Of a stretch of 64,000 nucleotides of DNA, positions 36,275 to 44,764 are shown piece by piece; the first letter of the stretch is position 1, and each line of letters begins with the position of its first letter. The DNA comes from Eisenbergiella porci. Lineage in GTDB: Bacteria; Bacillota; Clostridia; Lachnospirales; Lachnospiraceae. The DNA lies in NCBI RefSeq assembly GCF_009696275.1, contig NZ_VUMI01000004.1, positions 62,001-126,000 on the forward strand, written 5' to 3'. The position numbers and the translations under genes were made by a program. The notes beneath the pieces are model-generated. The model was not told the DNA's origin and made no database searches. It was given only the letters and a program-made list of their open reading frames with translations.

Positions 36275-37324
36275 ATGAGGATAGAAGAAGATGTGGAAGA
36301 GATCACAATCAAGGATATTGCCAGAATCTGCAAGGTAGGAGTCAGCACGGTATCCAGAGCCATCAATAACCATCCGGACATCAATCCGGAAACGAAGAAA
36401 ATGATTATGGACACCATTCAGAAGTACGGCTACATTCCCAACAACAGCGCCAGAAATCTGAAGCGTACGGACGGAAAGTGCGTGGCGGTGCTGGTTAAGG
36501 GAATTACCAATCCTTTTTTTGCGGATGCCATACAGATAATGGAAGATGAAATAAAGAAGAAAAAATATTCCATGGTAATCAGGCATGTGGAATTCAATGA
36601 GGATGAAGTGGATGTGGCCCTGGAGCTGGTGAAGGAAAAACGCCTGGCGGGAATTATTTTCCTGGGCGGATATTTTTCCCACTCCGAGGAGAAGCTGCAT
36701 AAGCTGCGTATCCCTTTCATCCTGTCCACTGTAGGCTGCGCGCCTGACGGAATGCATCATGACAATTACTCCTCCCTTTCGGTGGACGATGAGAAGGAAG
36801 GTTACAGGATGACGGATTTCCTCATCCGTCAGGGACATGAGAAAATCGCCATACTCGCCGCCCAGCCCAATGATGCGAGTATCGGCAGGATGCGTCTGAA
36901 CGGTTACCGTAAGGCCCTTAAGGACCACGGAATCAAGCCGGACGAGGATTTGATCCGACACATGCGTCCGGAAATCAAATCCTACTCCATGGAAAGCGGT
37001 TATGTCCTCACCAGGGAGCTGCTGGATTCCGGAAAAGAGTTTACTGCCATTTTCGCTCTTTCGGATACCATGGCCGTGGGAGCCTGCAGGGCCATTGTGG
37101 AAGCGGGCAAAAAGGTGCCGGAGGACTATTCGGTGGCCGGCTTCGACGGCATTGAGCTGTGCAGCTATTATAATCCGACGCTGACCACCATCCGCCAGCC
37201 GATACAGCATATCGCGGAGGCCTCTGTGAAGCTTCTGTTTGATATCCTGGCCGGGAGGAGCGGGCATCAGCATAAGGTGTTCGCCGGAGAGCTGCTGGAG
37301 CAGGAATCGACCGCAAAAAGATAA
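36275..37324 (+). CDS. LacI family regulator of the sugar ABC operon
   Basis: A 349-residue LacI-type repressor: helix-turn-helix TIKDIARICKVGVSTVSRAI, hinge NNSARNLKRTDGKCVAVLV, then the two-lobe sensor domain ending SVAGFDGIELCSYYNPTLTT. The start is ATG at 36275 or TTG at 36269; GGGGGACGGG lies upstream of both. It lies directly behind the ABC importer, with which it probably shares regulation. A terminator follows. Confidence 0.9.
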   Translation: MRIEEDVEEITIKDIARICKVGVSTVSRAINNHPDINPETKKMIMDTIQKYGYIPNNSARNLKRTDGKCVAVLVKGITNPFFADAIQIMEDEIKKKKYSMVIRHVEFNEDEVDVALELVKEKRLAGIIFLGGYFSHSEEKLHKLRIPFILSTVGCAPDGMHHDNYSSLSVDDEKEGYRMTDFLIRQGHEKIAILAAQPNDASIGRMRLNGYRKALKDHGIKPDEDLIRHMRPEIKSYSMESGYVLTRELLDSGKEFTAIFALSDTMAVGACRAIVEAGKKVPEDYSVAGFDGIELCSYYNPTLTTIRQPIQHIAEASVKLLFDILAGRSGHQHKVFAGELLEQESTAKR

Positions 37325-37328
37325 TAAC

Positions 37329-37380
37329 AAGGCACAGCATATTCCGGTTTGGTTTAGGAAGATGCTGTGCCTTGTTTTCT
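37329..37380 (+). terminator. Terminator after LacI gene
   Basis: A 12-bp perfect stem AAGGCACAGCAT with its complement, followed by GTTTTCTT. Confidence 0.85.
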
Positions 37381-37410
37381 TCCTCCGCCGACTCTTTTAC
37401 TGTTGCTTTC

Positions 37411-37758
37411 CTAATATTCCCTGCTGGCAGTGGAGAGATATTTTTTGGAGGTTCCATTTTCCTGATTAATGGAAATCAGACCGCCGCGGATCTCTTCCAC
37501 TTCACCTCCGTGCTCTAATGCCAGATGGCTGTCGAAGTATTCAAGTTCTGGTAAGGGATTCACTATTTTGTAGGAAAATCTATCAACAGTGCCGTTGACC
37601 TGGATTTCATATCCGCTGATTATCACACTGACGCCTCTGCTTTGATCATCATAAGGAACATACTCACCCTGTAGTTTTTGGACAAAATTATATTCCCGTT
37701 TCTGCTCCCGATCCAGGTCAAAGAAATTTGACAGTACTTTAATCATATAAGTCCCCAT
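37411..37758 (-). CDS. Hypothetical protein next to lipoprotein
   Basis: Up to 115 residues; the start may be the ATG at 37746, preceded by GGGGAC. Soluble and mixed alpha/beta in look (VSVIISGYEIQVNGTVDRFS, then an acidic tail), without recognised motifs. It is the second gene behind a small lipoprotein gene, 24 bp downstream on the minus strand, so the two are probably cotranscribed. No family recognised. Confidence 0.55.
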   Translation of the reverse strand: MGTYMIKVLSNFFDLDREQKREYNFVQKLQGEYVPYDDQSRGVSVIISGYEIQVNGTVDRFSYKIVNPLPELEYFDSHLALEHGGEVEEIRGGLISINQENGTSKKYLSTASREY

Positions 37759-37782
37759 TTTTGTTCATTCCCTCAGTGGCCT

Positions 37783-38142
37783 TTATCGCTTCTCCAGAAT
37801 TTCCAAATTGACGGCATCCTCCCTGGCAGCAGCTTCGGCATCTGCACGGGTCTCCACGTCTGCGGCTGTTCTTATCTTCTCATCAACGGAATCAGTGCCT
37901 GGGGCTCTGCTTACCTCTTTATCTGCTAATTTAGAGCCCGCGGCTCTGCCAGCCTTTTTATCAGCTGATTCAGTTTCTGCTGATTGGGCGGTGTCTCCTT
38001 CTTCGGAAGATGGTTCCTCAGCAGAGCTTATAGCTGTGGTCTTCTTGGAAGAAGCAGGCCAGGCATCGCATCCTGTCAGGATTAGGGCATGAACTGAAAT
38101 GCTGCATAATATAAAAACTAATATTTTTTTATGCTTCTGCAT
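37783..38142 (-). CDS. Small lipoprotein with low-complexity charged tail
   Basis: A 119-residue protein with a lipoprotein signal (MQKHKKILVFILCSISVHAL, lipobox LTGC with C25). The mature part is Ala/Glu/Lys/Asp-rich and contains loosely repeated units (SADKKAGRAAGSKLADKEVS). It has no folded domain visible. The unit is minus strand and isolated. It could be a truncated larger lipoprotein or a surface spacer protein. Confidence 0.6.
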   Translation of the reverse strand: MQKHKKILVFILCSISVHALILTGCDAWPASSKKTTAISSAEEPSSEEGDTAQSAETESADKKAGRAAGSKLADKEVSRAPGTDSVDEKIRTAADVETRADAEAAAREDAVNLEILEKR

Positions 38143-38193
38143 CCTAAATATCCCCCTTTTAATAATTCTGTAATTGGAAGCAATTATCCGTCA

Positions 38194-38227
38194 GGCCTGC
38201 ACTTGTATTTGTGCGGGCCGGTTTTTT
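38194..38227 (+). terminator. Plus-strand terminator without an upstream plus-strand gene
   Basis: A 9-bp stem GGCCTGCAC with GTGCGGGCC and six T on the plus strand. The genes to the left are on the minus strand, so it either ends a small plus-strand RNA or is fortuitous. 38228-38531 holds no supported gene. Confidence 0.5.
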
Positions 38228-38531
38228 ATCAATCTTAAGAAAAATAGCGCAGAAATGACAAAATACAGCGCCGAAGGCGGGCCAGTACGGATTATGCCAG
38301 TAACAATGAAGGTTCTGTATAATTACAATTATAATATATCTCCGGATAAAAAGCTGTATCAATGTGGAATAAAACCCAGGACAGTTTATTTTTATCAATT
38401 AAGCTAAAATACCAGTTTTGTTAAAGAAATATTTAGAAATTACGGGACTCTTCTTTAAGCTTTGGCTGTTACGATATAGGAAATGAAGGAAAGATAAGTA
38501 AAACAGTTCACAGACAGAACAGGAGTAAGCT

Positions 38532-39176
38532 ATGGAATATGCGGCAGGAGTAAAAAAGGCACAATACAATAAAGTTAAGCTGGAAAACAGGAAAATGCTG
38601 ATTAAGCCCTCGTATCTGATTACGGCAGTGGGGATTGCCTTCTGCGTGGCATTTACGGTATACGGAATGCAGAAGGGGCTGTTTACCTCTCAGGAAGCAA
38701 TGGAGCAGTTCCTGAAGCCTCTTGGTATCTGGGGCCCATTGTTTTTTATACTGATACAGGTGGTACAGGTCGTGGCGCCAATCATTCCGGGCGGGGTGTC
38801 ATGCCTGGGCGGCGTGCTGCTTTTCGGGCCTCTGTGGGGCTTTATATATAATTATGTGGGAATCTGTATCGGCTCAGCTTGTGCGTTCCTGATTTCCAGG
38901 CGGCTGGGAATGAAGGCTGTGGAACGGGCGGCCGACGGACAGAAATATGGGAAATATCTGAAATGGATGGAAAACGGAACCTTTGATAAATGGTTTGCAC
39001 TGGCAATCTTTTTCCCAGCGGCGCCGGATGATCTGCTGTGCTTTCTGGCCGGTGTGACTTCCATGTCATTTAAAAAATTTTTATTTATCATTCTTCTGGG
39101 AAAACCGCTGTCAATTGCGGCATATTCTCTGGGACTGCAGTTGGTGTTTACGCAGGTGCTTCAACTTATCAGATAG
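38532..39176 (+). CDS. VTT (TVP38/DedA-like) membrane protein
   Basis: A 214-residue integral membrane protein of the TVP38/TMEM64 (VTT, SNARE-associated) family. It has the family core VVAPIIPGGVSCLGGVLLFGPLWG and the re-entrant G-rich segment, then FFPAAPDDLLCFLAGVTSM. VTT/DedA proteins are now linked to lipid scrambling or flipping. It lies 24 bp before two glycosyltransferase genes that probably make membrane glycolipids, so a role in lipid handling is a reasonable inference. Confidence 0.88.
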   Translation: MEYAAGVKKAQYNKVKLENRKMLIKPSYLITAVGIAFCVAFTVYGMQKGLFTSQEAMEQFLKPLGIWGPLFFILIQVVQVVAPIIPGGVSCLGGVLLFGPLWGFIYNYVGICIGSACAFLISRRLGMKAVERAADGQKYGKYLKWMENGTFDKWFALAIFFPAAPDDLLCFLAGVTSMSFKKFLFIILLGKPLSIAAYSLGLQLVFTQVLQLIR

Positions 39177-39200
39177 GCGAAAGGGAAAGAGGGTGCAGGT

Positions 39201-40238
39201 ATGCTTAAGGTATTACTTTATGACGGCGGTATGAAGCTGGCAGGGAAAAGCGGCGTGGGACGTGCAATGGAGCATCAGGCGCGCGCACTGCAGAATGCGG
39301 GGATTCCTTATACACATGCTCCCGGAGAGGACTATAACATCGTGCAGCTGAATACCGTATTTCCCGATTCCCTGTGGATGGGAATGAAGGCAAGGATGCA
39401 GGGGAAAAAGGTGGTTTATTACGGGCACTCCACCATGGAGGATTTCAGAAATTCTTTTACAGGCTCCAATCTGGCGGCGGGGCTGTTCAAGCGGTGGATA
39501 AAACGGTGCTATGAAAGCGGTGATGTGATTATCACCCCCACTCCTTATTCAGCGCGCCTCCTGAACACCTACGGGCTGAGAAAGCCGGTGGTTGCATTGT
39601 CAAACGGAATTGATCTGGCCGCATATAAAAGAAGTGAGGAAGGCGCCAGAAGGTTCCGCGAGGCCTACTGCTTCACAGAATCCCGGAAAGTGGTTCTGGG
39701 CGTGGGGCATTATATAGAAAGAAAAGGTATCCTGGATTTTGTGGAAATGGCAAAATGGTATCCGCAGTATGATTTTATCTGGTTTGGCTCCACGCCGTCC
39801 GCGCTGATTCCGGCAAAGATAAGAAAGGCTGTAAGAACACAGCTTCCCAATCTTCAGTTTCCCGGTTTTGTGGGCAAGGAAGAGCTGATGGATGCCTACA
39901 GCGGCAGCGATTTGTTTTTCTTCCCAACGCTGGAGGAAACGGAAGGGATTGTGATGCTGGAGGCAATGGCCATGGAAACCCCCGTCCTGACAAGGGATAT
40001 CCCCGTATATGAGGGCTGGCTGGAGCATGGCAGGACCGTATATAAAGGCAGGGGGCAGGAAGATTTTGCAAGGCTTCTTCCGGATATTCTGGAAGGCAGG
40101 CTTCCCAGGCTGACCGAAGAGGCGTACCGGCTGGTGCAGGAAAACAGCATCACCAAGATAGGCGATGCGCTGGCAGGGATTTATGAAGGTTTATTTGCGG
40201 AGGAAAAGGCAGAAAGCAAGAACTTGCAGCTGCTGTAA
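39201..40238 (+). CDS. GT4 glycosyltransferase (CpoA-like, probable second glycolipid sugar)
   Basis: A 345-residue GT-B fold, retaining, family 4 transferase. The C-terminal nucleotide-sugar domain shows GVGHYIERKGILDFV, PGFVGKEEL and the E-x7-E motif EETEGIVMLEAMA. The N-terminal acceptor domain has YDGGMKLAGKSGVGRAM. Its size and pairing with a 399-residue GT4 recall S. pneumoniae CpoA and its partner, which make galactosyl-glucosyl-diacylglycerol. The ribosome site is AGAGGGTGCAGGT. It acts at the inner face of the membrane. The exact sugar is uncertain. Confidence 0.8.
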   Translation: MLKVLLYDGGMKLAGKSGVGRAMEHQARALQNAGIPYTHAPGEDYNIVQLNTVFPDSLWMGMKARMQGKKVVYYGHSTMEDFRNSFTGSNLAAGLFKRWIKRCYESGDVIITPTPYSARLLNTYGLRKPVVALSNGIDLAAYKRSEEGARRFREAYCFTESRKVVLGVGHYIERKGILDFVEMAKWYPQYDFIWFGSTPSALIPAKIRKAVRTQLPNLQFPGFVGKEELMDAYSGSDLFFFPTLEETEGIVMLEAMAMETPVLTRDIPVYEGWLEHGRTVYKGRGQEDFARLLPDILEGRLPRLTEEAYRLVQENSITKIGDALAGIYEGLFAEEKAESKNLQLL

Positions 40239-40275
40239 AAATAGAGGTTGCAAAGCACACAGAGGGGAGCATAAT

Positions 40276-41475
40276 ATGAGAATTTTGATTACAACTGACT
40301 GGTATGAACCGGTTATTAACGGTGTAGTTACATCTGTACTGACTTTGAAGAGAGAGCTTGTAAAAAGGGGACATGAGGTAAAGGTGGCCACTCTTTCCGA
40401 TTGCGGGCATTCCTATAAAAAGGATGATGTTTATTATATGCGTTCTGTGGATATCAGTAGGATTTATCCCGGCGCCAGAGCTGTTTGCTTTCCGGACAGC
40501 AGCCTTTATGAGGAGCTGATCGAATGGCAGCCGGATCTCATACATTCTCAGTGCGAGTTCAGCAGCTTTCTGATTGCCAGAAAAATAGCCGGGAAGCTTG
40601 GAATTCCGGTGGTGCATACGTATCATACGGTATATGAGGATTATAACCACTATTTCAGCGCCGGAAGGCCCTGGGGCAGGCAGGCGGCGGCCTGGTTTTC
40701 ACGTTTTATCCTGGAGAAAACCGACTTTGTCATCGCTCCCACAGCAAAAGTAAAGAAGCTGCTGGAATCCTATGGCGTAGATCGTCCGGTAGCGGTAATT
40801 CCCACAGGAATACGGCTGGAACGTTTCCTCCCCGTAAGCTGGGAGCAGGTGGATGAGGATAGAAACAGGATCAGAGAGCAATATGGAATCGATGAAGGGC
40901 AAAAGGTTCTCCTCGTCTTGGGAAGGCTTGCCAAAGAAAAAAATATCGAAGAAATCATAAGCTTTTTCGGACAGATGAACCGTGATGATATGGAACTTCT
41001 CATTGTGGGTGACGGCCCTTACAGAAAAGAACTGGAGGAGCTGGCGGATTTGCAGAAGAACAGCAGCCGCATTCATTTTACGGGAATGGTTTCCCCGGAG
41101 GAAACAACGGCTTACTATCGGGCGGGTGACATGTTCGTCAGCTCCTCCCAGAGTGAAACTCAGGGAATTACCTATCTTGAGGCGCTTTCCAGCGGCCTTC
41201 CCGTAATATGCAGAAAAGACCCTTGCGTAGAGGGCATTGTAAAAAGAAATGAAAATGGTTTCCAGTATGAAACCTATGAGGAATTCAGGGATGAAATCCT
41301 GAAAATCGCAGGGGATACAGCCTGGAGAAATTTCCTGTCCGCAGGTGCGGTCCGCACGGGGCTGGAATTCGGTGCGGGGCAGTTCGGGGAAAAGGTATGC
41401 GCTGTATACGCGGCAGCGCTGGCAGGCCGTCGCAGCCGTATGAAGCTGTGCATGAAACGGGCCGCAGCCTCATGA
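40276..41475 (+). CDS. GT4 glycosyltransferase (1,2-diacylglycerol 3-glucosyltransferase-like)
   Basis: A 399-residue GT4 enzyme. Features of the diacylglycerol glucosyltransferase branch are the N-terminus TDWYEPVINGVVTSVLTLK, HTYHTVYEDYNHY, PTGIRLERF, LGRLAKEKNIEEII and the E-x7-E motif SETQGITYLEALS. It probably adds the first glucose from UDP-glucose to diacylglycerol, with the upstream transferase adding the next sugar. The ATG at 40276 follows GAGGGGAG; an in-frame extension back to 40165 overlaps the previous gene and is rejected. Confidence 0.82.
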   Translation: MRILITTDWYEPVINGVVTSVLTLKRELVKRGHEVKVATLSDCGHSYKKDDVYYMRSVDISRIYPGARAVCFPDSSLYEELIEWQPDLIHSQCEFSSFLIARKIAGKLGIPVVHTYHTVYEDYNHYFSAGRPWGRQAAAWFSRFILEKTDFVIAPTAKVKKLLESYGVDRPVAVIPTGIRLERFLPVSWEQVDEDRNRIREQYGIDEGQKVLLVLGRLAKEKNIEEIISFFGQMNRDDMELLIVGDGPYRKELEELADLQKNSSRIHFTGMVSPEETTAYYRAGDMFVSSSQSETQGITYLEALSSGLPVICRKDPCVEGIVKRNENGFQYETYEEFRDEILKIAGDTAWRNFLSAGAVRTGLEFGAGQFGEKVCAVYAAALAGRRSRMKLCMKRAAAS

Positions 41476-41501
41476 CGGAAAAAACATAATAAATTTGAGG
41501 A

Positions 41502-41528
41502 AAGCATGGTGAAAAAGCCATGCTTTTT
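41502..41528 (+). terminator. Terminator of glycolipid operon
   Basis: Stem AAGCATGG with CCATGCTT and a six-T run. Confidence 0.85.
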
Positions 41529-41580
41529 TGACGGCCCGTTTTTAATTTATTTCATAATTTATTTCACAAAGCTTATTTAT

Positions 41581-41608
41581 TTGACTAATCTCTTAAACCT
41601 GTTATAAT
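41581..41608 (+). promoter_or_regulatory. Promoter of second ArsR-type regulator
   Basis: TTGACT (41581-41586) and TATAAT (41603-41608) are separated by 16 bp. An AT-rich imperfect palindrome follows (about 41622-41638), possibly an autoregulatory site. Confidence 0.6.
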
Positions 41609-41663
41609 AAATACATATTAATTTAAGTATTACTAAAATAAATGAAAAGCGTAGGTGAGTCGG

Positions 41664-42608
41664 ATGCTGCATATCAAATCGCTGAAGGAAGGGCTGGATA
41701 TTTTTAAGGCGCTTGGTTCAGAAGTCCGTATAGAAATTATTGAAGTGCTTTTGGAAAACCGCGGGATGAACATGAATGAACTGGCCAGCAAACTGAACAT
41801 CAGCAATGGCGCTCTGACCGGCCATATAAAGAAGCTGGAAGAATGCGGTTTGGTGAGTATTTCCAATGAGTCTGCCGGACACGGCAATCAGAAGAAATGC
41901 TTTGTGCACCTGGATAAAATCCTGGTCGATCTGGATGGCAGGGCTGATGATAAAAATGTCTATCAGACTGATATTAAGGTGGGACATTTTTCAGATTATA
42001 AGGTATATCCCACATGCGGCCTTGCTTCCAGCAAGGCAATTATCGGCGAAGTGGATGACGTAAGGTATTTTGCACATCCTGACAGATATAATGCGGATAT
42101 GCTGTGGTTTACACAGGGCTTTGTAGAATACATGATACCGAATTTTATTCCCTGTGCACAGAAAATCGATCAGATTACTATTTCGCTGGAAATCTGTTCG
42201 GAGGCTCCCGGCGTCAATGATATATGGCCTTCAGACATATCCTTTATCTTAAACGACAGAAAGATCGCACAATGGACAAGCCCCGGAGATTTTGGCAGCG
42301 TAAGAGGAGTCTTTACGCCTGACTGGTGGTACCCCAACTGGAATCAGTACGGTCTGCTGAAGATCCTTGTCATTAATAAATCCGGCACCTTTATTGACGG
42401 CTTGCAGGTATCGGATATTTCTGTAAAGGATTTTAATTTTGATTATCAGAGCGTGATAAAGTTTAAAATGGAGGTTGCGGAGGATGCGGCGCATGTGGGC
42501 GGGCTGACCATCTTTGGCAAAGGATTTGGCAATTACAATCAGGATATTTCCGTAAGAATAAATTACAGCCCCATGAATGGACCGCAGGGGTGGGAAACGG
42601 AGCACTGA
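41664..42608 (+). CDS. ArsR-type winged-helix regulator with large C-terminal domain (arabinanase locus)
   Basis: A 314-residue paralogue of the regulator at 15656; the two align end to end with most residues identical, including MLHIKSL at the start, the recognition helix region NISNGALTGHIKKLEECG, and PDWWYPNWNQYGLLK. Here it precedes an extracellular arabinanase and a sugar importer. I infer control of arabinan uptake by a sugar-sensing ArsR-like protein. The ATG at 41664 matches the paralogue start; an in-frame GTG at 41655 adds three residues only. No known regulator with this domain pairing is recognised by me. Confidence 0.78.
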   Translation: MLHIKSLKEGLDIFKALGSEVRIEIIEVLLENRGMNMNELASKLNISNGALTGHIKKLEECGLVSISNESAGHGNQKKCFVHLDKILVDLDGRADDKNVYQTDIKVGHFSDYKVYPTCGLASSKAIIGEVDDVRYFAHPDRYNADMLWFTQGFVEYMIPNFIPCAQKIDQITISLEICSEAPGVNDIWPSDISFILNDRKIAQWTSPGDFGSVRGVFTPDWWYPNWNQYGLLKILVINKSGTFIDGLQVSDISVKDFNFDYQSVIKFKMEVAEDAAHVGGLTIFGKGFGNYNQDISVRINYSPMNGPQGWETEH

Positions 42609-42649
42609 AGGATCGGTTAAAGGTACGGCAGAATATTGCAGGGGTTATG

Positions 42650-42703
42650 CTCCCTTTCGGACAGACAAGTGAAAAAAGCTTGCTGCCCGGAAGGGAGTTT
42701 TTT
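42650..42703 (+). terminator. Terminator after second ArsR-type regulator
   Basis: An 11-bp stem (CTCCCTTTCGG with CCGGAAGGGAG) followed by six T. The rest of the gap to 42917 is extremely AT-rich and holds the arabinanase promoter region, where no single -35/-10 pair stands out. Confidence 0.85.
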
Positions 42704-42917
42704 GTTGCCGAGTTTAGCTGTAAAATCATATTACAAAAAGGTTAAATAAATAAAGTAATTTGTAAATAATAAAATAATATAAGTAATTATGTAATATTTA
42801 TATTTATACATAAAAATATAGTTGAAACTTAGTGATTAGTTTGATATTCTTTTATTTAATATAAAATTATTTTATATAATTGTTGATTGTTTGGAAAAAG
42901 ATTTAGGAGGGTAAAGA

Positions 42918-44405
42918 ATGAAAGAAAGAAAAAGACTGGGAAGACAAATATCATTATTGTGCGGACTGGTATTCCTGCTGGCTGCTCTGCAGGGGTGCGG
43001 TGCAAAGGAAGAGAATTTTGATAATATTCCCCTGACTGCCAAGGAAGAGACGGACATTGGTTTTAAAAATGTATCGGTGCATGATCCCTCAATTGTGAAG
43101 GACAATGGAAGCTATTACATTTTCGGCTCCCACCTTGCAGCAGCGAAATCACAGGATTTGATGAACTGGAGCCTGATCGGGAGCGGAGTGACAAAGGGAA
43201 ATCCGGTAATACCGGATGCTATGAATGAAATGCCGGAGGCCTTTGAGTGGGCAAAGACGGATACCTTTTGGGCACCGGATGTTATCAGGCTGAAGGATGG
43301 AAAATATTATATGTATTACTGCAACTGTGAAGGGAGTTCCCCACTTTCCTGCATGGGGCTGGCAGTTTCCGACAGTATTGAGGGTCCTTATTCGGACAAA
43401 GGGATTTTTCTGAAATCCGGTATGAACGGGGAGAGTGAGGATGGAAATCCTTACGATGCAACCGAGCAGCCAAATGTGGTGGATCCCTGTGTTTTTTATG
43501 ATGCGGACGGCCGTTTGTGGATGATTTACGGCTCCTATTCAGGCGGGATTTTTGCGCTGGAAATGGATGAGGACACCGGCCTGCCGCTGCAGCCGGGCTA
43601 TGGAAAGAAACTGCTCGGAGGGAATCATCTGCGCATAGAGGCGGCTTATGTGCAGTACAATCCAGATACGGAGTATTATTACATGTTTTTATCCTTTGGC
43701 GGCCTGGCGTCAGATGGCGGCTATAATATCAGGGTATGCCGTTCCGGAACACCGGATGGCCCGTATTATGACAGCGCAGGACACGATATGATAGATTGCG
43801 CCGGTCCTGACGGAAGCTTTTTTGATGACCGGACGGCAGAGCAGTATGGCGTGAAGCTGATAGGAAATTACAAATGGGCCTGGCAGGAAGGCGAGGATGG
43901 CAAAAACCGCAGGGGCCTTGTTTCCCCGGGTCATAACTCCACATATTTTGACGAAGAAACAGGAGATTATTTTATTATTTTCCATACGCGGTTTGAGAAT
44001 ATGGGGGAAAGTCATGAGGTCAGGGTACATAGAATGTTTTTCAACGAAGAAGGCTGGCCGGTTATCTCGCCTTACCGTTATGCGGGTGAGGATCCGGAGG
44101 CATATGAAGAAAAGGCGGTGCCGGGCAGATATAAACTGCTTAAGCATGGCCGGCAGATTACCACACAAATGAAAGAATCGGTAAATATAACCCTCTTTTC
44201 TGACGGCAGAGTCGAGGGAGCCTATACTGGGAGCTGGGAACTCGCGGAGGATCACCATATAAAAATAACTCTTGGTGAGGATACCTATGAAGGAATCGTG
44301 TGCAGGCAGTATGATGAATTTGGCAAAAAATATGTAATTGGCTTTACAGCCCTGTCTGAGGATGGGACAGCGATCTGGGGAAGCGGACTGGCTGCCATTG
44401 AATAA
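42918..44405 (+). CDS. Endo-1,5-alpha-L-arabinanase lipoprotein, GH43
   Basis: A 495-residue surface enzyme. The lipoprotein signal ends at lipobox LQGC (C27). The GH43 propeller carries base D56 (VHDPSIVK), pKa modulator D189 (NVVDPCVFYD) and acid E241 (LRIEAAYV). A C-terminal beta-barrel domain of about 100 residues (from GRYKLLKHGRQITTQM) matches the two-domain arabinanases such as B. subtilis Abn2. It would cut the 1,5-arabinan backbone outside the cell (EC 3.2.1.99), feeding oligosaccharides to the importer behind it. AGGAGGGTAAAGA precedes the ATG. Confidence 0.88.
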   Translation: MKERKRLGRQISLLCGLVFLLAALQGCGAKEENFDNIPLTAKEETDIGFKNVSVHDPSIVKDNGSYYIFGSHLAAAKSQDLMNWSLIGSGVTKGNPVIPDAMNEMPEAFEWAKTDTFWAPDVIRLKDGKYYMYYCNCEGSSPLSCMGLAVSDSIEGPYSDKGIFLKSGMNGESEDGNPYDATEQPNVVDPCVFYDADGRLWMIYGSYSGGIFALEMDEDTGLPLQPGYGKKLLGGNHLRIEAAYVQYNPDTEYYYMFLSFGGLASDGGYNIRVCRSGTPDGPYYDSAGHDMIDCAGPDGSFFDDRTAEQYGVKLIGNYKWAWQEGEDGKNRRGLVSPGHNSTYFDEETGDYFIIFHTRFENMGESHEVRVHRMFFNEEGWPVISPYRYAGEDPEAYEEKAVPGRYKLLKHGRQITTQMKESVNITLFSDGRVEGAYTGSWELAEDHHIKITLGEDTYEGIVCRQYDEFGKKYVIGFTALSEDGTAIWGSGLAAIE

Positions 44406-44538
44406 GTGCCGGTGGGATAGCTTCTTTCCGGCAGGCAGAGATAACGGCTAAAAACTTTTTTCAGCCATAAGGCAAATGCTAAACAAGTTTGATAGTTAGT
44501 GATATGCAAAAATATTTAAGAAAAAGCTAAAATGATGG

Positions 44539-44567
44539 TTGACAGAATAAAGGACGTAGTGTAATAT
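44539..44567 (+). promoter_or_regulatory. Promoter of arabino-oligosaccharide ABC operon
   Basis: TTGACA (44539-44544) and TAATAT (44562-44567) are separated by 17 bp, giving a leader of roughly 190 nt. The gap 44406-44764 has no gene; TTAGTGAT words just upstream (near 44494) also occur before the arabinanase (near 42830). Confidence 0.75.
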
Positions 44568-44764
44568 ATCGATATAAGAAACCTAAATGGTATAGAAAAT
44601 ATACATAATGTCTAATCACTTGGCCGGAAAGGTCCAACTTATACAGTGAAATTTACCACTGTGAACATCAATAAAATATTACTTCAAATTATTCAAACAT
44701 TAATTGTTGTTTGGCACGACGGGTTTCCTATGATGAATTCAAAACATTTACAGGAGGTAGAGTT

